This document shows positions 21,261-34,499 of a DNA stretch of 64,000 nucleotides, piece after piece. The number at the start of each line of letters is the position of its first letter. The stretch's first letter is position 1. The stretch is from contig NC_089593.1 of NCBI RefSeq assembly GCF_019320115.1, forward strand, positions 36,837,835-36,901,834. The letters are read 5' to 3'. The notes under the pieces are model-generated. The model worked only from the letters and a program-made list of their open reading frames with translations, was not told where the DNA came from and did no database searches. The DNA is from Miscanthus floridulus. Lineage: Eukaryota; Streptophyta; Magnoliopsida; Poales; Poaceae. The position numbers and the translations under genes are program-made.

Positions 21261-22441
21261 AGATTTTGCATTAAGGTAGGGAGGGAGGCCAGGAAGGTAT
21301 TCCTATAAGATCAGTTCAAACCATCCATCGAAATGGCAGGAAATCACCAAACCGTTCTCCGAATTAGGTTTTTCTTAAGAACAGGAAAACTCACCAAACT
21401 TGACGCTCATGAGAGATCAACTCAAACTGGTTTGCAGACTTGTTCTCAAGGGGTCATAGCATCTGGTGATGCCCAAGAAATGACTAAAAAACCTCCAAAC
21501 CAAAAGGAGGACCGAAACACCGAAAACAAGCGAAACCGGGAGAAGAAAACCACAACCAAACACAACTTCACATCTTAAGCACGAATTTCAGGGGTGAACT
21601 TTCTTTATTTCTCAAGATCAAGAAGCACAAGGTCTGGTCTTACACCGAAGACAAGATTTCACAGAATGAGGGACTCAAACTCACATCTGTTGATCTCTCT
21701 CTGGACTGAAGAGTAAAACTAGATATCGAGAGAACCTATAGAATGACATCTAAGGAGAGATGGTTGGTTGGGACAATCTCCTATCTTATTTATAAGCCTA
21801 TTACACATTACCAACAAACTCTTAGATATTTTGGCTGAACCACTTAACCCAGGGGTAGAATGTTCCAACTTGAGATATGTGCATCTGACAGCCACTTTGC
21901 TTCGCCTCGACGCAAGCTTCATGATGACGCCACATGCTGCCTCCATGTCCATCCTAAACTCCAACTGAATTTTGACCCCCAAACCAAAAAACCGTCCGCT
22001 GGTGGTTTTGAGCCCCAAACCACCAAACACCAGGAGAAGCGTATCCGCTACACCTCCTCCATAATCTCGACGCGTGTCACCGTCCATCCTTGATCGCCTG
22101 ATCACCAAGTCCTGTCGTGCCTCTGCTTGACTTGGTCAATTGCCATCTTGATTTGGTCAACATGGTCTACTCCTCCGCATGTACACTTGCTTGTCGATGT
22201 CCCGAAGTGTCAGCCACTCACGATCAGTCTTCTGGCCACCTTGGTCTCTCGATCCAAGCCTCACATCCGTCCTTCACCGCTCTAGTGCATTGGCACGACA
22301 CGTTTGTACTTGACCTTCTCCATGGCTGTCCACAGTCTCTGTGCTCCACACCTGCACACCAACACAGCCAAGAGACATGTTGCCCCATACTCACGCTAGG
22401 GTTAGTCTCTAACTCAACCGAATCATGATCATCTCTTCTAA
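21261..22441 (-). mobile_element. Minus-strand LTR-like block
   Basis: Read on the minus strand there is a TATAAATA box (21794-21787), about 130 bases of leader and then AAATAAAG near 21610, an arrangement like U3-R-U5 of an LTR. The minus-strand start is probably TGTTAGAAGAGATG at 22441. No matching target duplication or inner terminus was found, so this may be a truncated solo LTR. Predicted frames on both strands are not credible genes. Confidence 0.5.
21787..21794 (-). promoter_or_regulatory. TATA box of the minus-strand LTR-like block
   Basis: TATAAATA on the minus strand, in a CTTATAAATAAG context, with a T/C-rich upstream segment. It supports reading the block as an LTR in minus orientation. 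Confidence 0.5.
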
Positions 22442-23068
22442 CAATCACTCATCACAATTCAACACACATGGGCATATAAACTCGATACACATGGGCATAT
22501 GTCAACCATATATGTGTTTGCAGTAGTGACCTTGATTTATTAATTCCTTGGCTAGTAGATGTGCTGTCCTTTGTGCTAGTGATGATGGGGCGCCTAGAAT
22601 ATCCTTTGAACCCAAACTTGTGACGAATCTTCTAGCATATGCTTTAGTTTTATTTATAATATAAAGCAAGGGACGGAGAGCTATTTAATTTTTCTCTAAA
22701 CAACAATGGGCCTTGCTACGATACATCCAAATAACTATGAGAGTAGCAATTGTCACATATTATGTCCTAAGAGGTAATAGGATATACAAGGAAAATATCT
22801 TTGTATTATATATCTAATATGCATGCATGATCTAACTTTCCTAACATGCTCTCAAGTTTTTAATAACATGGACATGGACACACACATGTATTGCGGTGGG
22901 ACACACAGTTGACACATGTACAACCGTATGTATTTTATTTTATTGTATATATAACACAACGATTTATAATATGTGACCCAACATAATTTTGTAAAATTTA
23001 TTTGATTTGTTGGAACGCGACGAATGGACGGGAAATTTAAATTCGTTTCATTTTCAACATGAACAAAT
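22442..23068. other. Unassigned AT-rich spacer
   Basis: Nothing was recognised apart from a short direct repeat around ACACATGGGCATAT near 22470-22500. No open frame of note. It ends at the target duplication of the CACTA element. Confidence 0.5.
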
Positions 23069-23071
23069 AAA

Positions 23072-23325
23072 CACTAGTGCATCAAGGCTTTTTGCTCCTG
23101 GTTGGAAAACCTCTTTAGTCCCGGTTTCCCAACCAGGAGCACCAATCCGGGACTAAAGGTACCCTCCTTTAGTCCCGGCTTGACGCCCGGGACTAAAGGG
23201 CCTTTAGTCCCGGTTGGAAACACCAACCGAGAGTAAAGGGGGCCTCCAGGTCAGGCCAGGGACCGCCACGGGGCAGGGCCTTTAGTCCCGGTTGGAAACA
23301 CCAACCGTGACTAAATGTCCCTCTT
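23072..23325. repeat. Left subterminal repeat array of the CACTA element
   Basis: Several copies of CTTTAGTCCCGGTT and its inverse CCGGGACTAAAG lie in alternating orientation. In CACTA elements such arrays are the binding sites for the TNPA-type protein. They can also fold into hairpins when transcribed. Confidence 0.8.
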
Positions 23326-24233
23326 TTTTTTTTCCTTTTTCTGGTTTCTATTTTTGGTTTCTTTTTTCATTTAATGATTAGTTTTGATATTAAAATACAT
23401 TTTCGAATATGCTGCTAATAGTAATATATATGTGTACTTCGCACACGTAAGTTTTTGTTCGAACTTTGTACATAAATAACAAACGAATATACGCGTACAT
23501 GCAAATATATATGATGATCATATATATACACACGTTATTTTATGTACATATAATATGTGCATATATATATATATATATTACAAATGTTTGATATATAAAT
23601 TGTTTATGTCCTTAGCAATTCACTCCTCTAGATTTGGCATCCATGTTTCGTTCGGGTCATTGTAGAACTCACCGTTGGGGTTGATGACCTGGTCATTTAG
23701 AAATCCTGCTATAGTCTCTCGAATTGCTTTAAGTTGGTCAAGTCGTATGACTCTTTTCCTCAACCATTCAGTCTTCAATAAAAGTTAAAGGAAAAGTATT
23801 AATATATATATATGTATGTGTATTGCTCATGTAATTACTTATACAAATGAGAGCAATAAAGAAATTGTAAATATACGATCGAAATAATATAAAGGAAAAA
23901 ATATTTATATACGTACTTTGAGTTGCTCTTCAGGAGTTCTCTTTGAGTACGCCATGATGAACTCGCAAACATAGTATCCGCAGTTGTTGTTACTCTGTTC
24001 CTGCCTTAGAACCCACTTTTACGACAAAAAAATCAATTAGGGTGAATTGAAATCATCATATGGTGTTAATTGAATATAAATGTGTAGTTATAGTACTTAC
24101 TTTGTGTGCGATTACATCCAGTGACGCTTTGCAATGTTTTATTTTTTGTTCCTCGATGAACCTTTTCGAAACCCTGCTCCCAATAAAATAAAAAAATAAT
24201 TTAACCTTTAATAATTGTTGAGAGATCGGCGCC

Positions 24234-24268
<35 letters not shown>

Positions 24269-24384
24269 ATAGAGAAACTAAATTAATTACCCTTGTATAA
24301 TATCTATCATGTCTTGATACTCCGTTTGCGGTTTTCTCAACGAGTCTAAGATTTTCAATCTACTATTGACCATATCGATGAGCA

Positions 24385-25744
<1,360 letters not shown>

Positions 25745-25802
25745 ATCTAACAAATTTAACAAAATTTAAGTCACATATATAAACAAGTCATATATATACA
25801 AT

Positions 25803-25939
25803 AACACTGCTTAAATCGAAGAAATCGATGGAGGAATCGAAGAATGGATGGAGAAAGAGCAAGAACACTGCTTAAATTTAAACTTAAGCTCTCGGGCGAG
25901 CTCGGGGAGGAAGAAGACGGCCAGCAGGATTTATAGCTC
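25803..25939. repeat. Direct repeat inside the CACTA element, copy 1
   Basis: The block with ATCGAAGAATGGATGG, AAGAACACTGCTTAAATTT and GAAGAAGACGGCCAGCAGG recurs at about 26832-26977. On the minus strand it corresponds to the leader upstream of the transposon gene's ATG. Confidence 0.85.
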
Positions 25940-26831
25940 AAAAACATGTTTCAATAAATAACCATCCGTACTAGTTGACCTTGCTTACGTGATCATCTTG
26001 GCGAGCATTTCTCCACCGGACGGCACCATACTTGGTCAAGGAAGAGCTTCGATTCTACGAGGAAGGGAACACGGTCTTCTACGACCGTTGCCGTTATCCC
26101 TCGTAGAATCAAAGCTCCTCCTTGATGTCCGTTACCACTCGGCAGAGAACATGCTCGCCGAGCTAAACACAGTCCGCAAGTTCAACTAGTATGGATTTTC
26201 TATAATTTTCTAAGTTTTTCATTTCATAAAAAGTTAAAATAAAATGTTTAGTCGCGAAGTCCATAGAAATGACCATATTTTGACCTAGCAACGCATTGTC
26301 AATTGTCATTGCGTTGCATTGCACCCCGGACCGGACTCCGGATAATAAAATACTATGGTCGATCGATGCCGTTCTTTGTCGTACAGTCGCACGGCGACGG
26401 CCGACGGACCTGTTCAACCACCAAATCTGTCAGGCCCGGCTGTTCGGGCGTATCGTCAAAAGAGAACGGATTTGCTTCCTATTGCACGGCCTTGCATTGC
26501 ATCTGTCATACCAGTCGGAGGCACTAGTCCCTATACTCATTTTTAATACACTATAAATTTCTCATTTTATAAACAAATAAAATTAAAAAAACTCTAAAAT
26601 TCTCTATATCTCTAAACAATGAAGTGTGCTATGCATGGTACAAATGAACGGTGAATACTAGTTTTTAATAGCTACTTTAACCTTCCTTCATGTAAATATG
26701 CAAGCTTGAAGTGATTTTGAGCTCAAATTGCTTACAAATGGAAAAAACCACAATAAAGAACCATATATATATAGTGAACAAAATGAGATAAGACAATGGT
26801 GAAACATTAGAGTATGAAGTTGGTAACCTTT
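25940..26831. other. Insert between the two internal direct repeats
   Basis: No CACTA gene is visible here. A GC-richer part (26000-26190) contains an inverted pair around TCGATTCTACGAGG and CCTCGTAGAATCAAAG, which would form a hairpin, with short frames on both strands. A second GC-rich part at 26320-26520 is likewise unrecognised. It may be host DNA caught between duplicated element ends. Confidence 0.45.
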
Positions 26832-26977
26832 AGAATCGAAGAATCGATGGAGGAATCGAAGAAATCGATGGAGGAATCGAAGAATGGATGGAGAAAGAGC
26901 AAGAACACTGCTTAAATTTGAATTGAAGCTCTCGAGCGGGCTCGGGGAGGAAGAAGACGGCCAGCAGGATTTATAGG
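26832..26977. repeat. Direct repeat inside the CACTA element, copy 2
   Basis: Copy of 25803-25939 with an extra ATCGATGGAGGAATCGAAGA unit at its start. It is followed directly by the right subterminal repeats, as the leader of an intact element would be. Confidence 0.85.
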
Positions 26978-26984
26978 GGGGACC

Positions 26985-27230
26985 TTTAGTCTCGGTTGGT
27001 GGATCCAACCGGGACTAAAGGTCACTTTCCAGTCCTGGGCCACGCCACTAGCCGGGACAAGAGATTTACTCCCGGTTGGAGCCACCAACCGGGAGTAAAG
27101 ATCGACCTTTAGTCCCGGTTGGTGGCTCCAATCAGGACTAAAGGTCCCCTGCCACAACGGCCTGGCGCAGGAGCCCTTTGGCAGGGATCTTTAGTCCCGG
27201 TTGGAGCCACCAACCGGGACTAAAGGTCTC
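26985..27230. repeat. Right subterminal hairpin array of the CACTA element
   Basis: At least three inverted pairs of CTTTAGTCCCGGTTGG and CCAACCGGGACTAAAG occur. The best, at 27189-27225, has a perfect 16-bp stem and a 5-base loop (AGCCA). Confidence 0.85.
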
Positions 27231-27311
27231 TCTAGTCCCGGGCGTAATATTTTTTTAGGACTAGAGTCTGGTTTGGCCCTTAGATCAAAGGTCTGTTCTC
27301 TACCAGTGAAA

Positions 27312-27733
27312 GCTTATTCAATTCATAGTGTGATTGTATTGTAACATTTTTTTTGTTGTAACGTGACGATGCCCAATTAATTAAGAAACATAAAATAGCA
27401 TGTCTTGGAAAGTTGAGTTTTTACTCTGAAACTATCTCTTGCACGATGGCCTTCCCTGAAGTTGTAGCCGTTCGTTGCAACCAAAAGGAAACAAATTGCA
27501 TGTACACATGCAGATAAAAGAAAGCATTATGTTATTTTTTTCTTTTTACTAATTATTTTATTTCTCCTAATATTCAAGGGCTTGGATTTATTTGAACTCT
27601 TACCTCTTGCGAGATAAGAGTTGTACTGTAGGAAATCCCAACAACAATAGTTTCTTCACTTGTTAATGGCAAGCGTCCGGGGCACATTTGTTTCATTGGC
27701 AGTCTGACATGTAACAAATTGTGTTTTTGATGC
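27312..27733. other. Unassigned spacer
   Basis: Moderately AT-rich sequence without a recognised gene, RNA or repeat. Confidence 0.5.
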
Positions 27734-27741
27734 AATGGCAG

Positions 27742-28017
27742 TAGGGATGAAAACGGTACGGATATTTTCCGACCGTATTCGAAACCGAATCCGTTTAGAG
27801 GGATTGAGATCTGTCCGTATCCGAGTCTGGATATCCAACATCTGATACCGTATCCGTATCCGAATACTCAAATAACATATTTATGATGTCGATATCCAAT
27901 CGTATCCTATCCGACATAATTGACACTATCCGTATTCAAATCCGAATCCGGACATAAATATGAAAACAAATGTAATATCGGTGATATCCGTTCGTATCCA
28001 ATCCGTTTTGATCCCTA
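27742..28017. mobile_element. hAT-type MITE with perfect target duplication
   Basis: This 276-bp element has ends TAGGGATGAAAACGG and CCGTTTTGATCCCTA, inverted copies with one mismatch. The 8-bp flanks AATGGCAG at 27734-27741 and 28018-28025 are identical, the size expected for hAT transposition. Inside are many GTATCCG / CGGATA units in both orientations. It has no gene. Confidence 0.92.
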
Positions 28018-28025
28018 AATGGCAG

Positions 28026-29035
28026 TAATAGGTGGCAACAAATTGGAACCATGGCGCAAGCATCAGGTATTGTGCCAGTAAGCTACTTCGAATCGAAAGA
28101 TGAGAACTGACTATCTTGATATGACTCATATCGGAGCAATAATTCTTCGATAGACGATGGGCTAAACACCAATAACAGTGTTTCTCATTTTCTCTGCCGG
28201 CCAGATGGCCATGTCACTGTAGCACTGCGACGTACGTTTCTTTGTAGGTTAACTGTTTGTTGATTAATACAAGAAATAAGAATCACTATTAAGTCAAATC
28301 AGTTAGGGGATGGACATACGATGCCAGACACAAAACATAATGTTGATCTGTTACTGGTGGGCAGAACGAAACAATACCTGAGTATAGATCAATGCTTTTA
28401 AATAGTCATTCAAGCAAAGTGTATGTCGAAACTGTAGCGATAGCAACTTTGGAACTTATTGAAGCGATGAGTGTACATGGTATTAATTGTCAATCAACTT
28501 TTCCGTGGAAAAGATATAAGGGTGGCACCAATTAGGATTATTTGAAATCTTATTAGAGCATCTCCATCAACAGCGTAGATTGTAGATTGTACTGATAGCT
28601 ACAACTTTGGTATAGATCATGTCAACATAGGAGGTTGTTTCAAAATTTTAAATTTCAAATTTAAAAATCCGTGAACTAATAAGAATAATTTTTTGAGACT
28701 TTAAATAGTTTTAAATAAAAAACTTTTTAAATACAGATTTGTAGATCACGTCGAGTGCTAAAATTTGATATAAAGTTTGTTTTTATCCGAGTTCATACAA
28801 AAATTATGAATCATTTTTTATTACAACTATTTATATAGACAGACACCTTAAGACATTGACCTCTGAAAAATTGATTTTAGAGACGGACACTTAGAATATC
28901 CGCCTCTATTAACAATGATTTTTGGAGATAGAATATCCGCCTCTGGAAATCTATTTTTGGAGGTGAGTAATTTTTACTATCTTCGTAAATAAATCGATCG
29001 TCTCCTTGAATGGAAGAGGAACCAAAGCCTTTTTT
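28026..29035. other. Unassigned region with transposon-end remnants
   Basis: An AGAGCATCTCCATCAACAG stretch near 28556 resembles a grass MITE end. Repeats of GAATATCCGCCTCT near 28890-28945, with GAGACGGACAC and GGAGGTGAG, look like CACTA subterminal repeats of another family. No complete element could be closed. No gene was recognised. Confidence 0.4.
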
Positions 29036-29442
29036 TGGGCCCATGGCTAGCCCACGGTCTGTTTGAAGGACACGGTGCAAGGAGGCGTGAACTTCAAGCC
29101 ATCAAGGACCGACCTAGTCAGCTTACTAGGAAAGCAAGATTCTATAATAAAATCAGGACTCTTCTGTTGTAACCGGATAGGACTAGAAAGGCACATTTGC
29201 CCTCTCTCCCTATATAAAGAAAGGCACGGTGCACCCCCTTGTACCCTAACAATCATACAATCAATCCAACACAAAAGGTTCACGCCGACTAGACATAAAT
29301 GCTATTACTCGATTATGAGGGCTCGAACCAGTATAAATCGCCGTCACTTTGCGTTCACCTTTGAGTTTCTGAGTTCATCGAAGCCCACCGAACACCATCC
29401 TGGGTACACCCGTGACGGGTTGCCGGTCATCAAACACCGACA
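29036..29442 (+). mobile_element. Left LTR of the Tat-type element, 5' truncated
   Basis: It matches 41656-42062 over its whole length but lacks about the first 46 bases of the right LTR. It contains TATATAAAG at 29211-29219 and ends ...AACACCGACA, just before the primer-binding site. Confidence 0.85.
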
Positions 29443-29444
29443 GC

Positions 29445-29462
29445 TGGCACGCTAGGTAGGGG
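29445..29462 (+). promoter_or_regulatory. Primer-binding site
   Basis: TGGCACGCTAGGTAGGGG lies two bases after the LTR end. A TGG start complementary to a tRNA 3'-CCA end and the GGTAGGGG tail are typical of grass Tat-type elements. The priming tRNA was not identified. Confidence 0.65.
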
Positions 29463-29787
29463 CTTTCGGTGAATTTGCGATCGAGAGCTTGGCGGACCTC
29501 AACAACATAATTTTCTCGGTAGGATCAACCTTCGTCTTTGGCTCTTGGATCTGCGTTGCCGGCAACCACATACAGCTCCAAAGTCATCTCATTGAGATCT
29601 AGGCGCCTCAAGATACTCCAGCTGCTTCTGCATCCACGCTAGATCAACTCGCCGAGAAGCTCTCGTGGCTTTCGATTTCTGATACGACTCAGATCTCGGG
29701 AGTCGCTCTGTTTCATGACTCCAACTCGGACACACCAGCCTTGTCCGACTCAAAGTCCCTTCCAGGTTCCATAATTAAAGACCCAAG

Positions 29788-31900
29788 TTGTTTTCCACAT
29801 GGACTATGCAATCTAGCTTCTCTCTACCAGGAGTCGATCCAAGATCTATTTCGGTTGGCGTAGGCGATCCCTCTGACGCGAGCTCAAAAGGGACTTGTGC
29901 TATCTTTCACTCCTCAAGCCTACATCGTGCACTGGCGGGGTGCCCTACCTGGTACATCTTCTATAGATCCATCTCGCCTAGTCAGCATGGTGGAGCTCCT
30001 GCCCTACCAAGACGGCAGCACTCTTCCAGCTGACAACGACCACAGTTCTACCAAAAATTTGCACAATGCGACGACCATGGAATCTGGAACCCACTCGACC
30101 CAAGACATTCTAGAGAGGTCTTCATGGCTTGTCAGCCTCCACATATCCCTATGCCCCAAGCACCAGACATTCAGGATGGAGAGGAGACTATCCGACATCT
30201 CCTCAAACACTACAGCACCCAACGGGGAGACGAACGAGCAGAGGACAGCTAGGGAAAGGAAGAATAAGGCTCGATAGGCCCAACATAACCACACCCAACA
30301 CCGCAAGGAAGAGTGGGAGCGGTACTAGTCAGCCTGCTAAGATGTCAAACGACGACGCTTGGCTACGGAGGCAGCTTATGAATAGTGCCTACAAGATGAA
30401 GAAGCAGAACGACAATGCCGAGACTGTGATGCACACAGAGCCTATGCTTCACGCAATCTTGAACCCAAGTTCATGGAAGTAGCCGACCACAGGGTCTTAA
30501 CTACACCCTATGCAAATGTCTATGCCCTGGTAAATGAGATGGCGGCCATACAGAACCCTACTGAAGAGCAGCAACGACTTAAAGTCATCCTAGAATCCAT
30601 GGCTCTCCAATGCAGGTGGCAAGGGGGCCTCCCGAAGCTAATCCCTCCCAAGAACTAGAACAGCGGGCCCCTAGCCCATTCTCATCTAGGCCTGTCGGTC
30701 AACCTAGGAGAAGGACAACAAGTACCCGCCTTCTCCCGCCTAGGGCCACGGGGTAACCAGAACAGGAGTCAGGGCGGCGGCTCAATCAGCCTACCACCAT
30801 CAAGGGCAGCAGTACAACAATAGGGAGGGCAGAGACGAGTCTGAGTATAGGGAAGCTTGCATCTCTTTGGATAGATTCCCATGTTTCTCTAGTAGACTGC
30901 TTTCTGTTCGACTCCCTTATAAGTTCAAGCCATCAAATCATACCAAGTACTGATGGAAAGACAGAGCCGAATCAATGGCTTCGCATCTACTCCCAGTCGA
31001 TTGAGCTAGTGGGTGGAGATGATGACATCAAGGCACTTTATTTCCCATGGCCCTTGAGATAGTACCCCTCGCATGGTTCGACAAGTTAGCAGTCCTGGCT
31101 TGATTACATGTTGGGAGGATCTAACATGAAAATTCTATAATAACTTTGTGAGTGTCCTCACCCATCAAAGTACTCGGATAGATCTCAGAAGCTGCCGACA
31201 ACTCCCTAATGAGACCTTCTAGGATTACTATCGCCGCTTCGTAGAACTATGATCCCAAGTCTTCGATGTTACTGAGAGGGAGGTGATCGAACAGCTTTTC
31301 AAATGGGATCAAGGCCAAATGGTAGTTTCAGGCTTTCTGCAATGACAACCCTAGAAACAACAGATGATTTTAAGCGCATCCATCCAGAAGATGATCACTT
31401 CCAAGGAGAGAACTTGGGAGAGATTTTCCAATTCGGTAGGACAACCACGACAATAGGGGTAGCAACAATAGAGGCAACCTAGGGTGGCCAGCAAAGTAGG
31501 AAGCGAAGGCCCCGATAACACCCTGGCCTTCCGTTGATAAACCCAAGAAGGACAATAAGCCCAAGAAGTTTGAAGATCTAGGTGGACTACCTTGCCCTTT
31601 TCACAAAGGTGCTAGTCAAACGGTGGAGCAGTGCCGACAACTCAAGGACTTAGGATTCTATCACAAGGACAACAAGGGTAAAGGTCAAGAAGACAATAAG
31701 AAAGATGGGGAAGACCAGGGAGGCAAAGGGTTCCAGCATCCCAAAGGCACTATTAATGTCATCTTTGCCAGAGTTTCGACCACCAAGAGCAAGCTGGCCT
31801 TACAGCATATTATAGCATCAGAACCCACCACTCCAACATATCTCTACTGGTCTGAGTACCCAATCCACTTTTCAAGAGAGGATCAATGAACCAGCATCTC
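29788..31900 (+). pseudogene. gag of the Tat-type element, broken
   Basis: Gag pieces lie in shifting frames. The recognisable core is at about 30920-31330: FKPSNHTKY in one frame, then DGKTEPNQWLRIYSQSIEL and DDDIKALYFP in another, later DYYRRFVEL and VFDVTEREVIEQLF. This order matches the retrotransposon gag domain of grass Tat elements. A basic, Lys/Asp-rich stretch at 31640-31740 precedes the protease. Frameshifts and stops abolish function. Confidence 0.75.
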
Positions 31901-32363
31901 CAATGCCGGACATTACCCACTTGTTCGAGATCCAACCATTACAGGCATGACAGTCACCAAGGTTTTGATAGATGGTGGCGTAGGATTAAATATCATCTTT
32001 GCTGATACACTAAAGAAGATAGGCCTCGACTTCGCTGGCCTACTCACACCTACAAACACCCCCTTCTATGGGATAGTGCCTGGCAAAGGTGCCATGCCAC
32101 TCGGACAGATCGCGCTCCCAATTACGTTTGGATCCCTAGACAATTACCGAACGGAGTTCATCAAATTTGAGGTGGCAGATTTTGAATCATCATATCACAC
32201 CATCTTCGGGCATCTAGTTCTTGCTACCTTCATGGCGGTTCCACATTGCTTGTACCTTCTACTGAAGAAGCCAGGTCCTAACGGGGTACTCTCCCTTCGA
32301 GGTGACTTGAAACACTCATATTACTATGACGCAGAAGCAGTCCAGATCGCCACTAAAGCTTAG
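31901..32363 (+). pseudogene. Protease domain of the Tat-type element
   Basis: The aspartic protease region reads VLIDGGVGLNII, the retropepsin-like motif with the usual Ser after DGG replaced by Val, followed by PFYGIVPGKGAMPLGQI and FGHLVLATFMAVPH. It is open from 31947 to a TAG at 32361-32363 that is probably a mutated Gln codon. Confidence 0.75.
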
Positions 32364-33420
32364 GCGACACTCAAAGCTCAGGAGATCACCGTGTTTGCTA
32401 GTCAGACTAACCTGGAAGACTTGGAGATTCTAATGAAAAAGGCGGACATCGTCGCACCGCCACAAGATGCAGATGTCATGAAGGTCGATCTGGGTACTGG
32501 TGATCGCTCCAAAACGGCAACCATCAGTGCTCACCTCTCTAGAGAATAGGAACTCACGCTCACCAACTTTCTCTAGGAAAATAAAGATATCTTCACTTGG
32601 AAGCCGGCCGACATGCCAGGAGTCCCAAGAGAGTTGGCTAAGCACAAACTAAATCTAAACCCTAGCTCTAAGCTGGTCAAGCAGTGATTATGCCATTTTG
32701 CACCTGACAAGAAAGCAGCCATCAAGAAGGAGATCACCAAACTTTTGGTAGCCGAGTTCATCTAGGAGATACTGCATCCCGACTGGCTTGCCAATCCCAT
32801 CTTGGTACAGAAGAAGAATTCAACCGAGTGGCGCATGTGCATTGACTATACGGATCTCAACAAGCATTGCCCCGAGGACCCTTTCGGTCTACCGTGCATT
32901 GATCAGATTGTGGATTCCATGACTAGATCACCTCTTCTATCCTTTCTTGATTGCTACTCGAGTTACCATCAGATTGCTCTCCATAAAGAAGACCAAAGCA
33001 AGACATCCTTCATCACTCCATTTGGTGCCTACTACTATATGACTATGTCATTTGGGCTCAAGAACACCGGAGCTACGTACCAGCGTGCTATCCAAACTTG
33101 CCTGAGCAAGTAGATCAGTCATAATGTAGAAGCCTATGTTGATGATGTGGTGGTCAAAACTAATGATCCAGCTACACTGATTGACAACCTAAAGGAGACT
33201 TTCACCAACCTTTGAGCATGTAGTGGAAGCTCAATCCAACTAAGTGTGTCTTTGGTGTTCCTTTTAGATAGCTCTTAGGCTTTCTCATTAGCCATCATGG
33301 GATTGAGGCCAGCATGAAGCAGATCTGTGCAATCACCGAGATGGGCCCTCCCCACCATGTCAAGGACGTCTAGAAGCTTATAGGGTGTATGGCCACCCTT
33401 AATCGTTTTATTTCTCAGCT
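32364..33420 (+). pseudogene. Reverse transcriptase of the Tat-type element
   Basis: The RT core reads WRMCIDYTDLNKHCPEDPF, FLDCYSSYHQI and TSFITPFGAYYYMTMSFGLKN, then after a stop at 33111-33113 continues in frame to YVDDVVVK (33135-33146) with the catalytic Asp pair retained. Stops at 32547, 32574, 32695, 32763 and 33111 each fit one C-to-T change in a Gln or Arg codon. Frame breaks follow after about 33215. Confidence 0.8.
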
Positions 33421-34360
33421 CGGAGAGATGGGGCTCCCATTTTTTAGATTATTAAAGAAGCCGGGAAAGTTCGAGTGGACAGAGGCTGACCAAGCGTTTG
33501 AGAAGCTCAAAGCCTATCTCACCTCTTCACCCATTCTTACCCCTCTAGAGAGATGAGAAGATCTAATGCTATATATTACAGCAACAACCATGGTGGTCAG
33601 CACAGCTATCGTCATGGAAAGAGAAGAACAGGGTCACACATAAAAGGTACAACAACCTATCTACTACATCAGTGAGGTGTTGTTAGACTCCAAGGTCCAC
33701 TACCTATAGTTACAGAAGCTACTCTATGCTCTCTTTATCACTTCACGCAAACTTCGCCACTACTTTGATGAGCACAAGATTATAGTGGTGACCAACTTCC
33801 CACTCAGCGACATCCTATGCAACCATGATGCTACAGGACGCATATCCAAGTGGGAAGTTGAGCTTAGAGCACTCAACATTGAATTCACCCCTCACAAGGC
33901 TATCAAGTCCTAGGCTTTGGCTGATTTCATAGCTGAGTGGATAGAACTCCAGCAACCTACTCCTAAAGCTATTCTTAATCATTAGAAGATGTACTTTGAT
34001 GGTTTGCTGAAGCTAGGAGGAGCAGGCACTGGTGTCCTCTTCATATCGCCAGATGGGAAGCAGCTTAAGTATGTTCTCCAAATCCTCTAGCTAGGAACAA
34101 ACAATGAAGCCGAGTATGAGGCCCTCATTCATAGCCTCTGAGTTGTAGCTTCATTTGACATCAAGCGGCTACTTGTCTGTGGCGATTCCTTTGTGGTCAT
34201 CAATCAGGTTAATAAAGATTGGGATTGCACCAAGGAAACCATGGACGCCTACTGCGTAGAGGTGTGCAAGTTGGAAAACACTTTCAAGGCCTGGAGATCC
34301 ATCATGTGGTATGAGACCTCAACGTAGCAGTAGATGTCTTGGCCAAACTAGGATCAGATA
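33421..34360 (+). pseudogene. RNase H plus second (archaeal-type) RNase H
   Basis: The first RNase H region includes FEWTEADQAFEKLKAYL and, after stops, an IYYISEVL-like stretch and KLRHYFDEHKIIVVTN. The second begins with MYFDGLLKLGGAGTGV and LFISPDG, continues with NNEAEYEALIHSL and LLVCGDSFVVINQV, the DG...E...D pattern of the additional RNase H domain of Tat elements. In-frame TAG codons at 33707, 33911, 33983 and 34088 break it. Confidence 0.75.
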
Positions 34361-34499
34361 GGGCACAGGTTCTAGCCGGGGTATTCATCAAAGAGATATC
34401 AGCACCATCCATCAAGCGAGGTGATGCCAACACGACTGATAGCACCATAATCAGCACACATGTCCTGACTATCATACCACCCTAGACCTGCGTATTCAT

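Noticed and set aside
29788..30482. Host gene on the plus strand
   Set aside because: It lies between the primer-binding site and gag motifs of the Tat-type element and is best explained as broken gag.
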